A stretch of DNA of 64,000 nucleotides from Combretum micranthum. Lineage: Eukaryota > Streptophyta > Magnoliopsida > Myrtales > Combretaceae. This document shows positions 10,097 through 21,760 of this stretch, piece by piece (within the stretch, counting starts at the first letter, position 1; each line of letters begins with the position of its first letter). Location of the stretch: positions 744,001 to 808,000 of the forward strand of contig JAMXBD010000390.1 of NCBI GenBank assembly GCA_024138025.1, in the 5' to 3' direction. The translations under genes were made by a program, and so were the position numbers. Under the pieces are notes generated by a model that worked only from the letters and a program-made list of their open reading frames with translations, had not been told where the DNA came from and did not search any database.

Positions 10097-12729
10097 GTGA
10101 GTTATTCCTCTTAATTTCGTTATCTTGCTTGTGCTTGTAATGTAGTAGTATTAGTATACTAAGAAAAGATAAAAATTGATATATATTTGGGGAATTCGGG
10201 ATTATGTATATATATGTGATTCTATGCTTTTGCGTGAAAGGAGAATTAGGAATATCGCAACTGGAAATTGTTTGTTTAAATAATTTTGTTTACTTACTTG
10301 TATGATTGCTTATTTAATTGCCAAATTGATTGATCGCCTCTTAATGAACCTTAATAAGGTTTGGCTTAAGAAAAATAAAATGCTCACGCATAGCATCCAT
10401 CGAGTCACATCTTTTTTGGAAGGTTGCTACTCTTACGTGTAGAGTTGGATTGGCTGTGATTGTGCGGTGCCACGGGCCATGTTCTTCCTGGAGAATCCAA
10501 ATCGCTCAGGAAAAGCGACTCTAGGTTCGAAGCCGAGCCAACCGAACGCTGTGGATGAGGACCTGGGGATTAGCAGTAGAAGGTCGAGGACCTTCAATCC
10601 CGATTCCCTAACCTTTGATACGGAGAGGTAAACTCGTTCTATACGTGGTTTCCGGATAATTATATATATATTTGCGTAATCATGTGATTGTTGCATTGTT
10701 TGCATAGCATATGCGTTAAAATCTAAATAAACTTGTTTGAAAATATGGTGCGAATGATAAGGAATATCTTACTAAGCTAGTTGTAGCTTATACCCCTATA
10801 GATTTTGTTGAAACAGGTATACCCGTGGCTTAAATTAAGGATTATGACATTAAGAAAGTCATGGAAGGATGTTAAGCTTCTATGAAGAAAATGGAATCAT
10901 AAGATGAAGTGATTTTTGTAAGGTTCTTTATATGTAATGACTTATATGATTAGTGATATATATTTATTTGAAGACAATAGAGAGATATGCCCCTAAGAAT
11001 TGTAATTTAATACGTTTATGTTTTATGATAAGTATTCTCTTTGCCTTGTTACTTATTTATTATTAATATAAATTGCGCTACTCTGATGCGTTCCCTTGGT
11101 TGTGATGTACGCCTTGTATATGATATGGAAGCCTTTGCGTAACTAAGGTAGTCATTCCTAGGCTTTAGTATTATGTACGACGGATTGCCACATTTAGAGT
11201 ACCCCTCGGGGTGTGACATGTGTGATGTATAATATGTCTGGTTATTCACTGAGCCGTGGTTTCACTCATACTCCAACAGTCTTTTCAGGTTTAATCTACG
11301 ACCTTGGTTAGTCACTTTCAGGAATATGGCTCCGGTAAGAGCTTAGGAGCTGGAAGTCTATGGTTATTCTTGGGAATAAGGGTTATGTTATCTTAAGAAT
11401 AGATTAGTTAGTGCTAATGTATCAGTTGTGAACTACAAGGAGATTATCTGGTTTGTAATAGTTCTGTAATACTTTATGATTAAGATAGTCGTTACTTACC
11501 AATTTATTTCTTACATATATTTATCATTTCTTATCAAGCAACTAAAAGATCCTGTTGTTTTGAAAACCTGTCACTCTCTAAAGGTAATCTAGTGATAGTA
11601 TTCAAGTATGACTTATTTACTTCTACTAGGGTACCCTCGGGGCATGACAGTCTAAGCAGGTAATAATGAACATATAAGACTCTAAATAAAATGGATCATA
11701 ATAATAATAATTAAAGGTCTAATACATGATTCTTAGGGCATACCCCCACTTAACTCCAAGGATTGAAATAACTAATAGTCTTTATAATAATTTAAATACT
11801 CCATCAAAAGATTTTAAAGGAATTCTAATTTAACCCTTTAAGTAGATTTCCTTCAAAAGCTCCCAAAAGAAAATTGATGCGGATAAGAGGAGACCTTAGG
11901 TACAAAAACAGGTGTTCCTGTGAATGCAAATATCTATAGGGGCATAAGCTTATGGGCTTGGTGAGTATAATCTCAGTAATCATACTTTAAACAAAATAAC
12001 AACCAAGTTTATTAGACAAGAAAATGTAATGCTGATGTGCTAAATTAGTATCGAATTTTTAAAGCATCTTATCCAGCAAGCGTACTGGGCCTTATCTTGT
12101 AATATAGCATGAGTCAAGTGTCGATTGTCACGCCCCAACGGGTACCCTAAACGTGACAGTCCGCCACACTCAACATTAAAGCTTAAGTATGACAACCTTA
12201 GTCATTTCCAAAGCTTTTATATTAAGTGTAAGGCTTACTTTCACAATTTTAGAGGACCATATATGGAATAATGAAGCTTAAGGAGATATAAAAACATATT
12301 AAGAAAAGAGGATTCACAATGAATATTTGTTCATAGCAAAACTATGCATACTTAGGAATAACTCCCTAAATTACTAAGCTATTATAAAAATATTTGCATG
12401 CTAATACTATGATGTACTTTTATCCAGAGTTCTAATATTTAAAAAGGGGTTACCTGCCCACATGGTCCACGTGGCCTTAGCCATAAGTACGGAAACTGCA
12501 AAAGGTAGCTATTGGGGTATAAGCTAATAGGCTTAGTGAGTAATTCTCAAAATTCATACTCGAAGAAAATCTATCAATCAAGTTTATTATTCAAACATAT
12601 GAAATGTACAACCACGTGAGCATACAAGACATATGACTTTCCGGGAATCATATGTTGAATGAATTTACGCCCTTCATTCGGGGTTGGGGATTCAGGCCAA
12701 TTACGGCCACCACTTTTAAAAACAATTTT

Positions 12730-12870
12730 ATAGATCTTACCGGCTCCTATACGCCATAAAAAACTTGTAGTTTATTACAGGCTCCTACTAGCCATCAAAA
12801 ACTTGTAGTTTATTACAGGCTCCTACTAGCCATCACTTTTGTAGTTCTTACCGGCTCCTACTCGCCACTT
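12730..12870. repeat. GGCTCCTAC minisatellite inside copy E
   Basis: Four units of roughly 40 bp, each containing a form of GGCTCCTACTAGCCA followed by AACTTGTAGTTTATTACA. Copies B (17640-17740), F (25915-26005), I (44700-44800), G (40620-40690) and J (58545-58625) carry 2-4 diverged units at the same place. Copies C, D and H have unrelated sequence there. Confidence 0.75.
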
Positions 12871-13205
12871 ACATGATATACCGGTTCTGTCTACCACCAC
12901 TATTATACACTTGTCCCACCAATTGTATAGTAGCGAATGCAATGTGACTCAACATATGAAGTGCATGAATAATTTCTTTAATTAAAGTCTAGTAATTACT
13001 TTTAGCTTCTTTCAAGTGATCAACCAATTTCAAACATTTCAAGATACTAATTCACATACAACTTTATTACAAACAAATCGAGTTACGATATACTTAGTAT
13101 TCTTTCAACATATTATCATATACTTCCTTTGATTTTCTTAGATTCTAGTGCAACTAATTTTACAAGCACAATCAAGAGTATGGAAAATAACGTGAAATAA
13201 CTCAC

Positions 13206-13305
13206 TATGCCATTGACGTCTACTTCTTCTAAGTGGATGAGTCGTTCACACAATCCACTAAACCGTAATAGTCCTCGGGGTGAAGAAATCCTTCATCGGG
13301 TTCAC
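13206..13305 (-). other. Putative LTR mini-exon, copy E (stop disrupted)
   Basis: Acceptor GGTTAG (AG at 13306-13307), then the frame EPDEGFLHPEDYYG. The stop expected next is shifted by one extra base, and the frame runs on to a later TAG. The donor GTGAGT is at 13200-13205 and the near-terminal ATG is kept. The exon is 100 nt, matching the longer class (F, I). This is the only copy without the in-phase stop. Confidence 0.6.
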
Positions 13306-14557
13306 CTAACCAAAGAAAATACCCATAATGAGTTTTTCTTGAAGATCTTCTTGAATTTTGACAAAACAATGTCAAAGAACGTTAAAGTTCGTATGGAAGA
13401 ATGTTCCAACTTAAAATGGCCATAACTTGGTCATTTTAACTCGGAATCGCGCATATAATATACCGATTTCTATCTACTTGAAAAGATCTACCCATTTCTA
13501 AAATTATTTCCCACAAACAAAGCCATATAGGCCTCGAAAAACTGGTGACAAAATTCACCACGGATTTTCAAGTAAAAACAACTTTGGTTCAAGAAATCAA
13601 AATTTGTTTGATAAATACTTAGTTATCTATATGGTTGAAAAATTCTCTTTTTATAACTATATAACTCATACTTAAGCATGCTCAAGTGTTTTGTTGTCCA
13701 AATTATTTTTCTTAAGTAAAACAATGTCGGGTTGAAGCTTTTCGAAAATTGTTTTCGTGAATTTCTTTGAAATGATTACCTTGTTTATTTTGTTTTCTAA
13801 AAATGTTTTATGTTGGTTTTATAGAATTTTCTACTTCCTAAGTTACATTAAGACTATATTTGAAGTTATCTTAGGAAATATGCTATTCTTCATTTTTCTT
13901 GTGTAAATTCTTTTGTTTACTTGTTTTGTAAAAAAAATCTTACTTGATAATTCTCATTCTTTTTCTCATGTCTTATACTTTCAAAAATATTCATTCATGT
14001 ATGGAAATTTGTTTTATTTATAAAAACAAGGTGGAACAATTAATGACTTTTTGTAGAAAAACTAATTTCTATAATCTTATTAACTTTTTCTTGTAACTTT
14101 GAAAAGTGAAAATTTTATTCTTTTCAAACCATAAATTTTCTTTGCCTATTTAGTTTGCAAAGGTCTTTACTTAGAAATTTCCTAAGTCATCCATCTTATT
14201 TTCTTTCTTATGAAAAGAACCATTTTTGTCAACAAAATATTTTCTTTTGAAAAGCAAAGTAAAGTAACAAAGATTTAACTAGCTTTTAAGTAAAAATAGT
14301 TTCTAAATTCATAGTGAATTCCTTTTTTTTGTAACTTGAAAATGAAGGAGTTTATTTTTGTTATCTTATATTTTTATGTTTCATATAAACTTATTCCTAA
14401 GTGACAAAAAGTCTTCTTTATTTCATTAACTATTAGAGAACAAAACTTTTGGACAACATTCTAAATGAACATGATTATGAGAATAATAATAAACAAAGTA
14501 ACATAAAGCATAAATAATAAAATCAAGTATTGGAGTCTTAGCTTTTTCAAGGCTCCC

Positions 14558-14581
14558 GGGACTAAGAAATAAACTAGTCCC
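14558..14581 (-). other. Conserved LTR hairpin, copy E
   Basis: GGGACTA and TAGTCCC form a 7-bp stem around a loop of about 10 nt, at the position equivalent to 8696-8718 of copy D. Confidence 0.6.
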
Positions 14582-14975
14582 ATAAAGAAATAAAATGAAA
14601 GAAGAAAAACTTGTTTTGACTTGATTAGAACAAGTCTAAGACTAGAGACTAGTCTTATAAACAACTTGAAATAAATAAATTGCATTGAAGTAAATAAATT
14701 GCATGAAAGGTAAATAAATTGCAAGATTATGAGCTTATATGCTCTAAAGAATATGTATATAGTTATTTAGATATAGTAGATAGTTATGAATATAAAAGAA
14801 ATATAAAGAACATAAAGGAAATATAAGGAACATAAAGGAACATAAAGAAATTGATATTATGAACAAAAACAAAGTATGAATCTAATGTTGCTTTCTTAAC
14901 CTTCATGGTTTTAGAAAACATACACTAAGCTCATACTAAGTAGATGAACATGGAGACTTCTTGAAGAACTTTTAC

Positions 14976-15104
14976 CTAAAGGAGATGAGCCTAAAGAGAA
15001 CTTCTTGAAGAGCTTCTTGGAGAGAAATTCTAGAGAGATTTTGAGAGAGTAATTTTAGTGTAGAAGTGGTGTGAAAGAAGTGAAAGAGAAGGGGGGTATT
15101 TATA
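14976..15104 (-). promoter_or_regulatory. LTR promoter and ATG-free leader, copy E
   Basis: On the minus strand a TATA box CCTATAAATA (15097-15104) is followed by a C/T-rich leader without ATG, ending at a donor CCTTTAG|GTAAAAG (AG at 14976-14977). The first downstream ATG lies inside the inferred intron. Confidence 0.65.
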
Positions 15105-16799
15105 GGAAAATGGGGAGTGATTTTTGTGTGATTAAAATAATTGCAAAATTAAAACAAATGGAGAGGGAAGAGAGAGAGAGTGTGCCGGCCATATTGAGAG
15201 GAGAGAGGGAGTGAATTAATTTTTTGACTTTTTGGAAAATAAAAGATGTAATATGTAAGGTAGATGTGAAATAAAGTTATGGGAAAGGTAAAAAGTTAAG
15301 ATAATAGGTTATGTAGAGTGTAAGAGTAGGTGTAAGAAAAAGTAGAGATAAAAGAATAGTGTAGAATAGTAATGAATAGTGTAATGTAAAGTAGATATGA
15401 CAATTAAAGTACCGGTAGTAAGAAAATACGCGTATAATAGCTATATCTGTTATTTTTACTTACCGAAAAATTACGAAATTGATATTTTTGGAAAACTTAT
15501 ATTTTTACGAGTCCAACGGTATATTCGGAATATTTTTACTATTCCGGGCTTCCGGACACGTTTTTCGAGAACTGTGTCCGATCGGGTTCGAAGGACATCC
15601 GAAATTCGCGAAACTGAAACTTTTATGAAACCTATGTTTATTACGGACTATTTGAGCTAATTATCCTAACTTCGTTTTTCCGGGCCAAAGAAAACGGCAA
15701 TGCCGGATTTAGATTGATACGGTAAACTAGGGTTTTGTTGACCTTTATGGTTTCGTTTGACTTCCGGTTAGGGTTTTTATGCTAAACTGATTCCGAAAAT
15801 TTGAGGGTTTACATCGATCCCACAGAGATCTATTAACTACTAGACAGTTATCAACTAATACTAATATCTAGGCAATTGATCTTTTAGAATGATTAGATTA
15901 AGATTATCTAATTAAGTATCTACTATGAATGCAATGAACTTTTGAAGAGAGTGATATGCTAGAAAAATATGGGAAGGAGCAGAATCCACTTTAAACTATT
16001 GCCAATCAACTTGAAGTCATGTTATAATGATAATTAGATTCATGGATATTCATAAGAAATTGTAAAGATTTAAAAACCGAGTTAAAAACCTTTAAACCAC
16101 AAAAATAATTCAATAGCTTCCGCTAAATAAATTATTCGTGGAATCAAAATTACAATTATAAACCTTCCGATTCTATAATTGACTAATATTTTATATTAAC
16201 ATCCCCTAATTCCTTAGTGAGAAATCTATATAAAACATTGCATTAGTATTCATGGATAATTTCTAAATTAGATTAAACTCCGCCGCTTCCGCAATTGTAA
16301 TTTAATCTCAATTTATGAATTCATATGAACCCTAATTTCCCTTCCGAGTTAGCAGAATTCTTATACACCAAAGATATGATGAATAATCAGAATTCAATAT
16401 GAATATTCCATGATTCTAACTATCTTATAACATGGTTTCAAAGATCATTTTAGTATGTTTAAAGCTTCATCAACTTCCCATAAAAAGGATTTAGCTACTC
16501 ATGGATGATGATTCAAAAATCAGATAAGAAATTGCAAATGATTTCATTTTGATCAAAATATTTAGATATATGAATTGCATAAAAGGAAAAGATCATATAT
16601 CACCAATTCAAAATATCAAAGCTTCACTTGCAATTTCTTGAAAAACTTCAATATCTCTTAAAAAATTTCTATGAAATGCTAATTCTAATCTATGTATTGT
16701 AGTGTATTTCAGAGCTACTTGGGATGATTCAGAAAGTGAGGAAAAGACCCCCTATTTAGAGGAAAATTTTCATAACAAATCATTAAAGAAAAATGGCAG

Positions 16800-17350
16800 T
16801 TTCATTTCAAAGCCGGCAATTATGGATCTTACGCCAACGGCTTACAGGCGGCGTATCATCATTTTCTCCTTTGCGCAGGCAGTGCACTGGTAGCCTTCAA
16901 CTTCGGTTACACATGTAGGCCGCTTCTACACTGGCAGCTTAGATGTAGATCTAGCCGGCGTATGTGATCAGAAATGAAGCGTTGCACCAATTTATAATGA
17001 ATGTTGTCCCAAAGCCGGTGGCTTTCACACCGGCGTAGACATTCCAATAGATTTGTCGCTTCAATTTCCTCCAAGCATTCGTTATCTTCATATCTCTTCA
17101 AATCTGTGATCTACACAGCCTCAACGCCGACGGCTTAGGAGCTGGCGTATATTGTAACTCCTTCAAAGCTAGTGACTTTCCAATTCTGAGCTGCCGGCCT
17201 TCAAGTATGCTGGCTTCTTCATCTTTTATGCCGGCAGCTTTGAGGCAGCTTACAATGTTGTTGGGTGAATATCTTGCAAAGCTGGCAGTGCTGGTAACGG
17301 CCTTGAGTATAAGCTGTCTGAACGCCGACGACTTTGATGTTGAAATGCCG
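16800..17350. repeat. GC-rich motif cluster in the second-family LTR
   Basis: At least ten diverged motifs of the form GCCGGCGGCTT, GCTGGCGTATA or GCCGACGGCTTAGG occur here, such as AAAGCCGGTGGCTTTCAC and AACGCCGACGGCTTAGG. They produce a 91-codon open frame on the minus strand (17098-17373), probably an artefact of GC-rich, stop-poor repeats. The motif set is shared with 5385-5660, 56085-56175 and 57195-57315. Confidence 0.6.
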
Positions 17351-18077
17351 GCCTTTACTTCAATTTTTCCCATCTTCTCTTCAAAGTTTCTTGTTTTGAT
17401 TTCTTAGTCCAAATTAGTCCTGAAACATGAATTTTAATCAAAACAAATATCCATTCTAGCTCTTATGAATATCAACAAGTTGTATAAAATATGATCTTAT
17501 CAAATGCAACAAGCACATGGACATACAAGACATATGATTTTCCGAGAATCATATGTTGAATGAATTACGCCATTCTTTCGAGGTTAGGTATTCTAGCCTT
17601 TTATGACCATCTCTCCTTTTAAAACCATTTTTATAGATCTTACCGGCTCCTATTCGCCATAAAAAAACATGTAGTTATTACCAGCTCCTACTAGCCATCA
17701 ATTTATGTAGTTTTTACAGGCTCCTACTCATTACATACATAATATACTGGTTATGCCTACCACCAATATCATACACTTGGCCCACCAATTGTATAATAGC
17801 GAATGCAATGTAACTCAACGTATGAAGTGCATGTATCAACTTTTATTTAGAGCCTAGCCATTATATTTCAATTTCTTGTAAGTGATCAGTCAATTTCAGA
17901 CACTTCAATGTGCTAATAACATACAATTTATCACAAGCATTTCGTGCCTTGATATACTTAATGTTCCTTCAACATGTTATCAATACATACATCTTCAATT
18001 TTATCTTTCCTTAAGTCTAGTGCAACTAAATCTACAAGCATAAACATAAGCATGAAAAATAAGGGAAGTAGACTCAC

Positions 18078-18144
18078 TCGGTCATGATGATACTCCCTCA
18101 GTCAAAGTAATCATCAGGGTAGTATACGTCCTCCTCCTCAGTTC
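18078..18144 (-). other. Putative LTR mini-exon with acidic 14-codon frame, copy B
   Basis: Acceptor TTGTTTAG (AG at 18145-18146), then frame TEEEDVYYPDDYFD and TGA (codons 18142 down to 18098). The donor GTGAGT is at 18072-18077, with an ATG just upstream in the exon. Confidence 0.65.
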
Positions 18145-19808
18145 CTAAACAAAGGAAATACCCAAAATGAGTATGCCATGGAATTTCTAGTCAAAACTTC
18201 TAACTCTATTTTCTAATTGCGATAAAATTCGTATAGGTGGATATTCCAATTTAAAATGGCTATAACTTGCTCATTTTAACTCGAAATTTCTCATATAATA
18301 TACCGTTTTCTACCTATTCAAAAATATATATCCGTTTCTAACGTTATCTTTATCACAAAAAGATGTTTGGGTCCCAAAACTATAGGGTACAAATTCACCA
18401 CGGAAATTCTTCTTTGAAAAACTTAATTTTGTAAATTTTTCTTTATCTAAAAATACTTGTACCAAAACATAAATATTATTATGGTTGGGAAAACCTTTAA
18501 AATGTATATATATAAACTCATATGCATGAATTTAATGAAGTTGTCTCAATCATGATCTTTTTGTAAAAACGATATTTTCTAGAAATTTGGAACACTTTGA
18601 AAATTTCCACTTAGTTTGTTTGAAAATATTCTTAGATTATTTTAAGTGAGTATTTTTTCCCTTTTTAATTTTATTTCCTTAGTCTCTCTATTTCAAAAGA
18701 ATGATTTTTGTCTTTCTAAGTTTCTTGTAACTTAATTTCTAGAGATTAGGAGAGTAGTTTCTAAATACTATTTGAGAGTAGTTAAAATTTATCAAACTTT
18801 ATATTTTCTTAACCTTTCCTAAAGTTTATCTCATTTACTTAAAAGGATTTCCTAGGTTGTTTACTAATTTTATTCCTTAAGATCATTTTATCCTTATGAA
18901 AGAAACTTTCTTAGTATTTGTCTACTAATCTATTCCTTTATATTCTAAAGTATTGGTGAAACTTTCTTAATGAAATTTAGTAAAAATTTCGTTAAACAAG
19001 GATTTTGAAATTTTAATTTTTAATGAAAAATTTTCCATTTTATGGTTTTGTAAAGTTTATGTATGATATACCTATTTTATGTATCATCTAGAAATTCCTA
19101 TGTTCTTTGGTTACTAAAAACTTATAATGAACTCCTCTAGATTTTCAGAAAAGATTTACTAAGATGAATTCCTAAGTCTTTATGAAATTTTTTTTCTTAC
19201 ATGTCAAAATTTATTTTGGAAAAGAACTTCTATCTTTTTATTTAGGAAAATCTTTCCTTCTTTATCTTGTTGAGACAAAACTTACTATGTTCATGCATGA
19301 TCATGAATATGAAAACGTGAGAAGGACATAATAAGTAATGTAATAAACAAGTTAATTGAAATATCAAGTATTGGGAACTATAGCTTTATCAAAGTATCCT
19401 CGGATTATGAATAGACTGGTCCCAAAAAGAATAAAGAAAGAAAATGTTGTTTTGACTTGATAAGGGCAAGTCTAAGATTAGAAAGACTAATCTTAAAACA
19501 ACATGAAATAAATAAATAAATTGCATAACTTGGAAGTAAATAAATAACAAATGAGCTTATATGCTCTGAAGATTATATATAAGTACATAATTATATTTAG
19601 TTAAATATATATAAGAAGTTAACATAATATCAACAATAATATGTGCAAAACATAATAACAACATAAAAATTAGAGATATAAATTTTCATGAACAAGAACA
19701 ATACATACACATAGTGCAGCTTTCATAACAACAAGTTTAGGAAACTCACACCATGGTCATGAAAAATTATATGACATGGTAGAAAGAAATATGGAAAGAG
19801 GATTTTAC

Positions 19809-19998
19809 CTAAAGAGGATTTTTGAGTAATATGTATGTATGGGTTTTGTATATGTAGAAGAGGATTTGAGAGTGTTTTGGGAGAATTTCGAGAGAGTGTT
19901 AGGAGAGAGTTTTGAGATGAAAATTTTGGAGAGTTTTGGTAGTGAATGTGTGGGTAGTAAATGTGTGAATTAAGTAAAAGAAGAGAGGAATATTTATA
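19809..19998 (-). promoter_or_regulatory. LTR promoter and ATG-free leader, copy B
   Basis: TATA box (CCTATAAATA on minus, 19991-19998), then about 180 nt of C/T/A-rich leader with no ATG, then a donor CTCTTTAG|GTAAAATC (AG at 19809-19810). Confidence 0.65.
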
Positions 19999-20713
19999 GG
20001 AAAATGAGAAGTGAAAATTATGTGATTAAAATAATATATATATATATATATATGAGTGAAAAAATTAGGTGTTGGGGGGGGGGAGGTGTTGTTTAGGGTA
20101 TGTGCCGGCCATCATGGAAGAGAGAAAGAGAGATTTATTTATTTATTTATTTTTTTGTAATTTTGTGTATTAAAAGAAATAATATGTAAAATGGATTTGA
20201 TATAAAGTTATGGAAAAGATAAAAAGTAAAGGTAATAGGTGTATAGAGTGTAAGAGTAAGAGTTAGAAAAAGTATAGTGTAAAGTAAAATAAATGTGACT
20301 AGTAAAATACCGGTAGTAAGAAAATACGCGTATAATTGCGATATCTTTTTTTTAGTTATCAACAAATTATGAAGCTGATATTTTTAAAATCCTTGTATTA
20401 AATCAGTCCTAACGGTGTTATTAGAATATTTTTACTATTCCGAGCTCCTGGATACACTTTTCGAAAACTGGTCCGTTTGGGTCCGAAGGACACTTGAAAT
20501 TTGCGAATATGATATTTTTACGTTTCCTTATATTAATACGAACTATTATCACTAATTATTTCAACTTCATTTTCTGGGGTTAAGGAATACGGGAATATCG
20601 GATCTAAATTCTAGAGTTTGTACTAGTCTTTTGTTGACCTTTATGGTTTTCGATTGACTTTCAATTCTAAGATCAGCTTAAAATTAACCGAAATTTCAAG
20701 GGTTTATAATTCA

Positions 20714-21760
20714 TCTCATAGGAGTAGAGTTTTGGTTTTTTTACTAGCTGGGCTGATCCTCAGCTAAATTGTCGTCATTCTTACTACCATTGTCCTTTTT
20801 AGATTCCAGCATTGGCTTAGTGATGTCCAACCATGCTTGCTTGCTTGTTATCCTCTAGGATAATGTATTTTGCAGCTCTCTCACGAAATTGATCAAGTGT
20901 TAGGACTCAAAGAGCCAACCCTTTGGATCAACCCCTTGTATGGTCGCGTGTAGTATAATTCTAATATCTAGCCTGCGGGGTTGAAGAACAGCCTTTCAAA
21001 ATCTTATCATGTAGTTTTTAGGTGATTCCTTAGGCTCTTGCTTTACTAGGCACATCGATGAGTTGTCCTTCTTTAGGGGTTTCTAAGTTAAGAAATTCTT
21101 CAAAAGCATATTTAGGAAGGTCATGGAAACATGTTATAGAGTTTAGAGGGAGCTGCTCGTACCTCTTATACTTTACTCCTAACAAAGTATTGTAGAAAGC
21201 TTTGTAAGTGACAATGTCATTGAGCCTATGTAGGGACATTGACGTACAAAACTAAACCATCTGGTCTTAAGAAATCCCTCGTTCTACCAAACTCTTTTAC
21301 AAAAGGGACTTTCATTCTCATAGGAAATGTTTCATCTTGGATTGCTTAAACGAAAGAGGACTCCTCTTATGAAATCACACCTAAAGCATTCTTCTTTCCT
21401 TCTTTTTCCTAAAAAAATTTCTCCATCATGCCTTCAAGTTGGTTATTATTTAATTGCAATAAGGCGTAGTGCATAACCAAATTGACTACTTGCACATGAT
21501 ATGCTTTTGCTTGCTAAAGTCTAGCAAGAATTCGATCGTGGGGGTCCATAAGTCAAATTTCTTATTTGTCTTATGGCTACTATGCTTACTGGATTTAAAT
21601 TCATCCGACCCTTCTACAAGACAACATTACTATTCAAGCTCATCTATGCAAGCTTGAGCTCTTTAGGTTTCATCATTACACTTGTGATACATTCTTTATA
21701 ATTCCTCTAACCATTGTAGTTTAACAAGATTCGAGGTTATGGTTTGTTTGCCTCCATGGG
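20714..21760 (-). pseudogene. Ty3/gypsy-like gag remnant
   Basis: Minus-strand frames yield Gag-like pieces in the expected order. An upstream part (21250-21450) reads FPMRMKVPFVKEFGRTRDFL. A capsid-like part (21030-21239) contains YEQLPLNSITCFHDLPKYAF, resembling the W-x-x-LP-x-x-SI-x-x-F-x-x-L pattern of plant gypsy Gag. A downstream part (20800-20960) reads KGLIQRVGSLSPNT and KIHYPRG. Several stops and frame changes separate them. It abuts the U3 end of copy B at 20708 and is probably the older element into which copy B inserted. No zinc knuckle or protease follows. Confidence 0.55.

Larger units (their letters stand above)
6951..11218 (+). mobile_element. Family 1 LTR copy D, solo LTR nested in C, TSD TGTGT
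   Basis: Flanked by TGTGT at 6946-6950 and 11219-11223. It starts TATAAACCCC, which departs from TGTAAACCCC by one G-to-A change, and ends GGGTGTGACA. At 4268 bp it is the longest copy. Sense-strand features in order: U3 block (7771-7794), TATA (8099-8107), ATG-free leader, donor at 8323, hairpin (8696-8718), conserved GAGTTATGG-type block (about 9890-9930), acidic mini-exon (10030-10096), and a variable block with CCGGATAA (about 10440-10660) resembling that of copy H. An antisense open frame across 10433-10705 falls in this variable block and resembles nothing I recognise. Confidence 0.88.
3704..11649 (+). mobile_element. Family 1 LTR copy C, solo LTR with TSD GTCTA
   Basis: Starts TGTAAACCTCG and ends GGGGCATGACA. 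It is flanked by perfect 5-bp duplications GTCTA at 3699-3703 and 11650-11654. Copy D is inserted inside it, so the body is 3704-6950 plus 11224-11649, about 3.67 kb. It is the most divergent dated copy: it contains a GC-rich motif cluster (5385-5660) and long TA repeats, and its segment between the two putative exons (6540-6840) is unlike the other copies. The acidic mini-exon is intact (6202-6262). No internal coding region is present, so it is read as a solo LTR created by LTR-LTR recombination. Confidence 0.88.
12126..15813 (-). mobile_element. Family 1 LTR copy E, solo LTR, TSD TCGAT
   Basis: Perfect TSD TCGAT at 12121-12125 and 15814-15818. The plus strand reads TGTCACGCCCC...GGGTTTACA, so the LTR is in minus orientation; length 3688 bp. 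TATA, leader, donor, hairpin and U3 block are all present. The acidic mini-exon has a one-base insertion just before its stop. The GCTCCTA minisatellite is expanded here (12730-12870). Intact termini suggest a young insertion. Confidence 0.92.
12025..17502 (-). mobile_element. Second-family LTR (TGATAAG type), interrupted by copy E
   Basis: On the minus strand it begins TGATAAGATC (17502) and ends AGCATTACA (12025), consistent with LTR termini. Without copy E it is about 1.78 kb. It interrupts copy B: sequence left of 12025 and right of 17502 is contiguous in copies F and I. An AAATG occurs at both junctions (12022-12026 and 17502-17506), but as a TSD it would overlap the terminal dinucleotides, so the exact ends are uncertain. 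It contains AAGTGTCGATCCCACAGAG, a kind of sequence common in plant gypsy-type LTRs, and a GC-rich motif cluster at 16800-17350. No coding domain is seen. Confidence 0.6.
3554..20708 (-). mobile_element. Family 1 LTR copy B (5' LTR, interrupted by two nested insertions)
   Basis: The LTR is in three pieces: 3554-3703, 11655-12024 and 17503-20708, about 3.7 kb when the nested elements are ignored. The left end TGTCAGTCTCGAAGGG is the LTR 3' terminus and abuts the PBS at 3534-3545. The right end reads GGGTTTATA where other copies have GGGTTTACA, one C-to-T change. Copy C interrupts it at GTCTA; the second-family LTR 12025-17502 interrupts it at AAATG. Along the minus strand it keeps the U3 block (20309-20333), TATA (19991-19998), leader and donor (about 19807), and the acidic mini-exon (18078-18144). 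The matching 3' LTR cannot be confirmed. Confidence 0.85.

Noticed and set aside
12640..12900. CRISPR-like regular repeat
   Set aside because: Only about four diverged units with variable spacing, in a plant LTR; it is a minisatellite.
17098..17373. 91-codon minus-strand open frame, Ala/Ser-rich
   Set aside because: It is built from the repeated GCCGGCGGCTT-type motifs, whose GC content removes stops. No domain pattern and no equivalent frame in the other clusters.
1..20708. Copies A and B as the two LTRs of one intact element
   Set aside because: A is much more diverged than expected for a partner LTR and lacks an adjoining polypurine tract; kept as an open question rather than a call.
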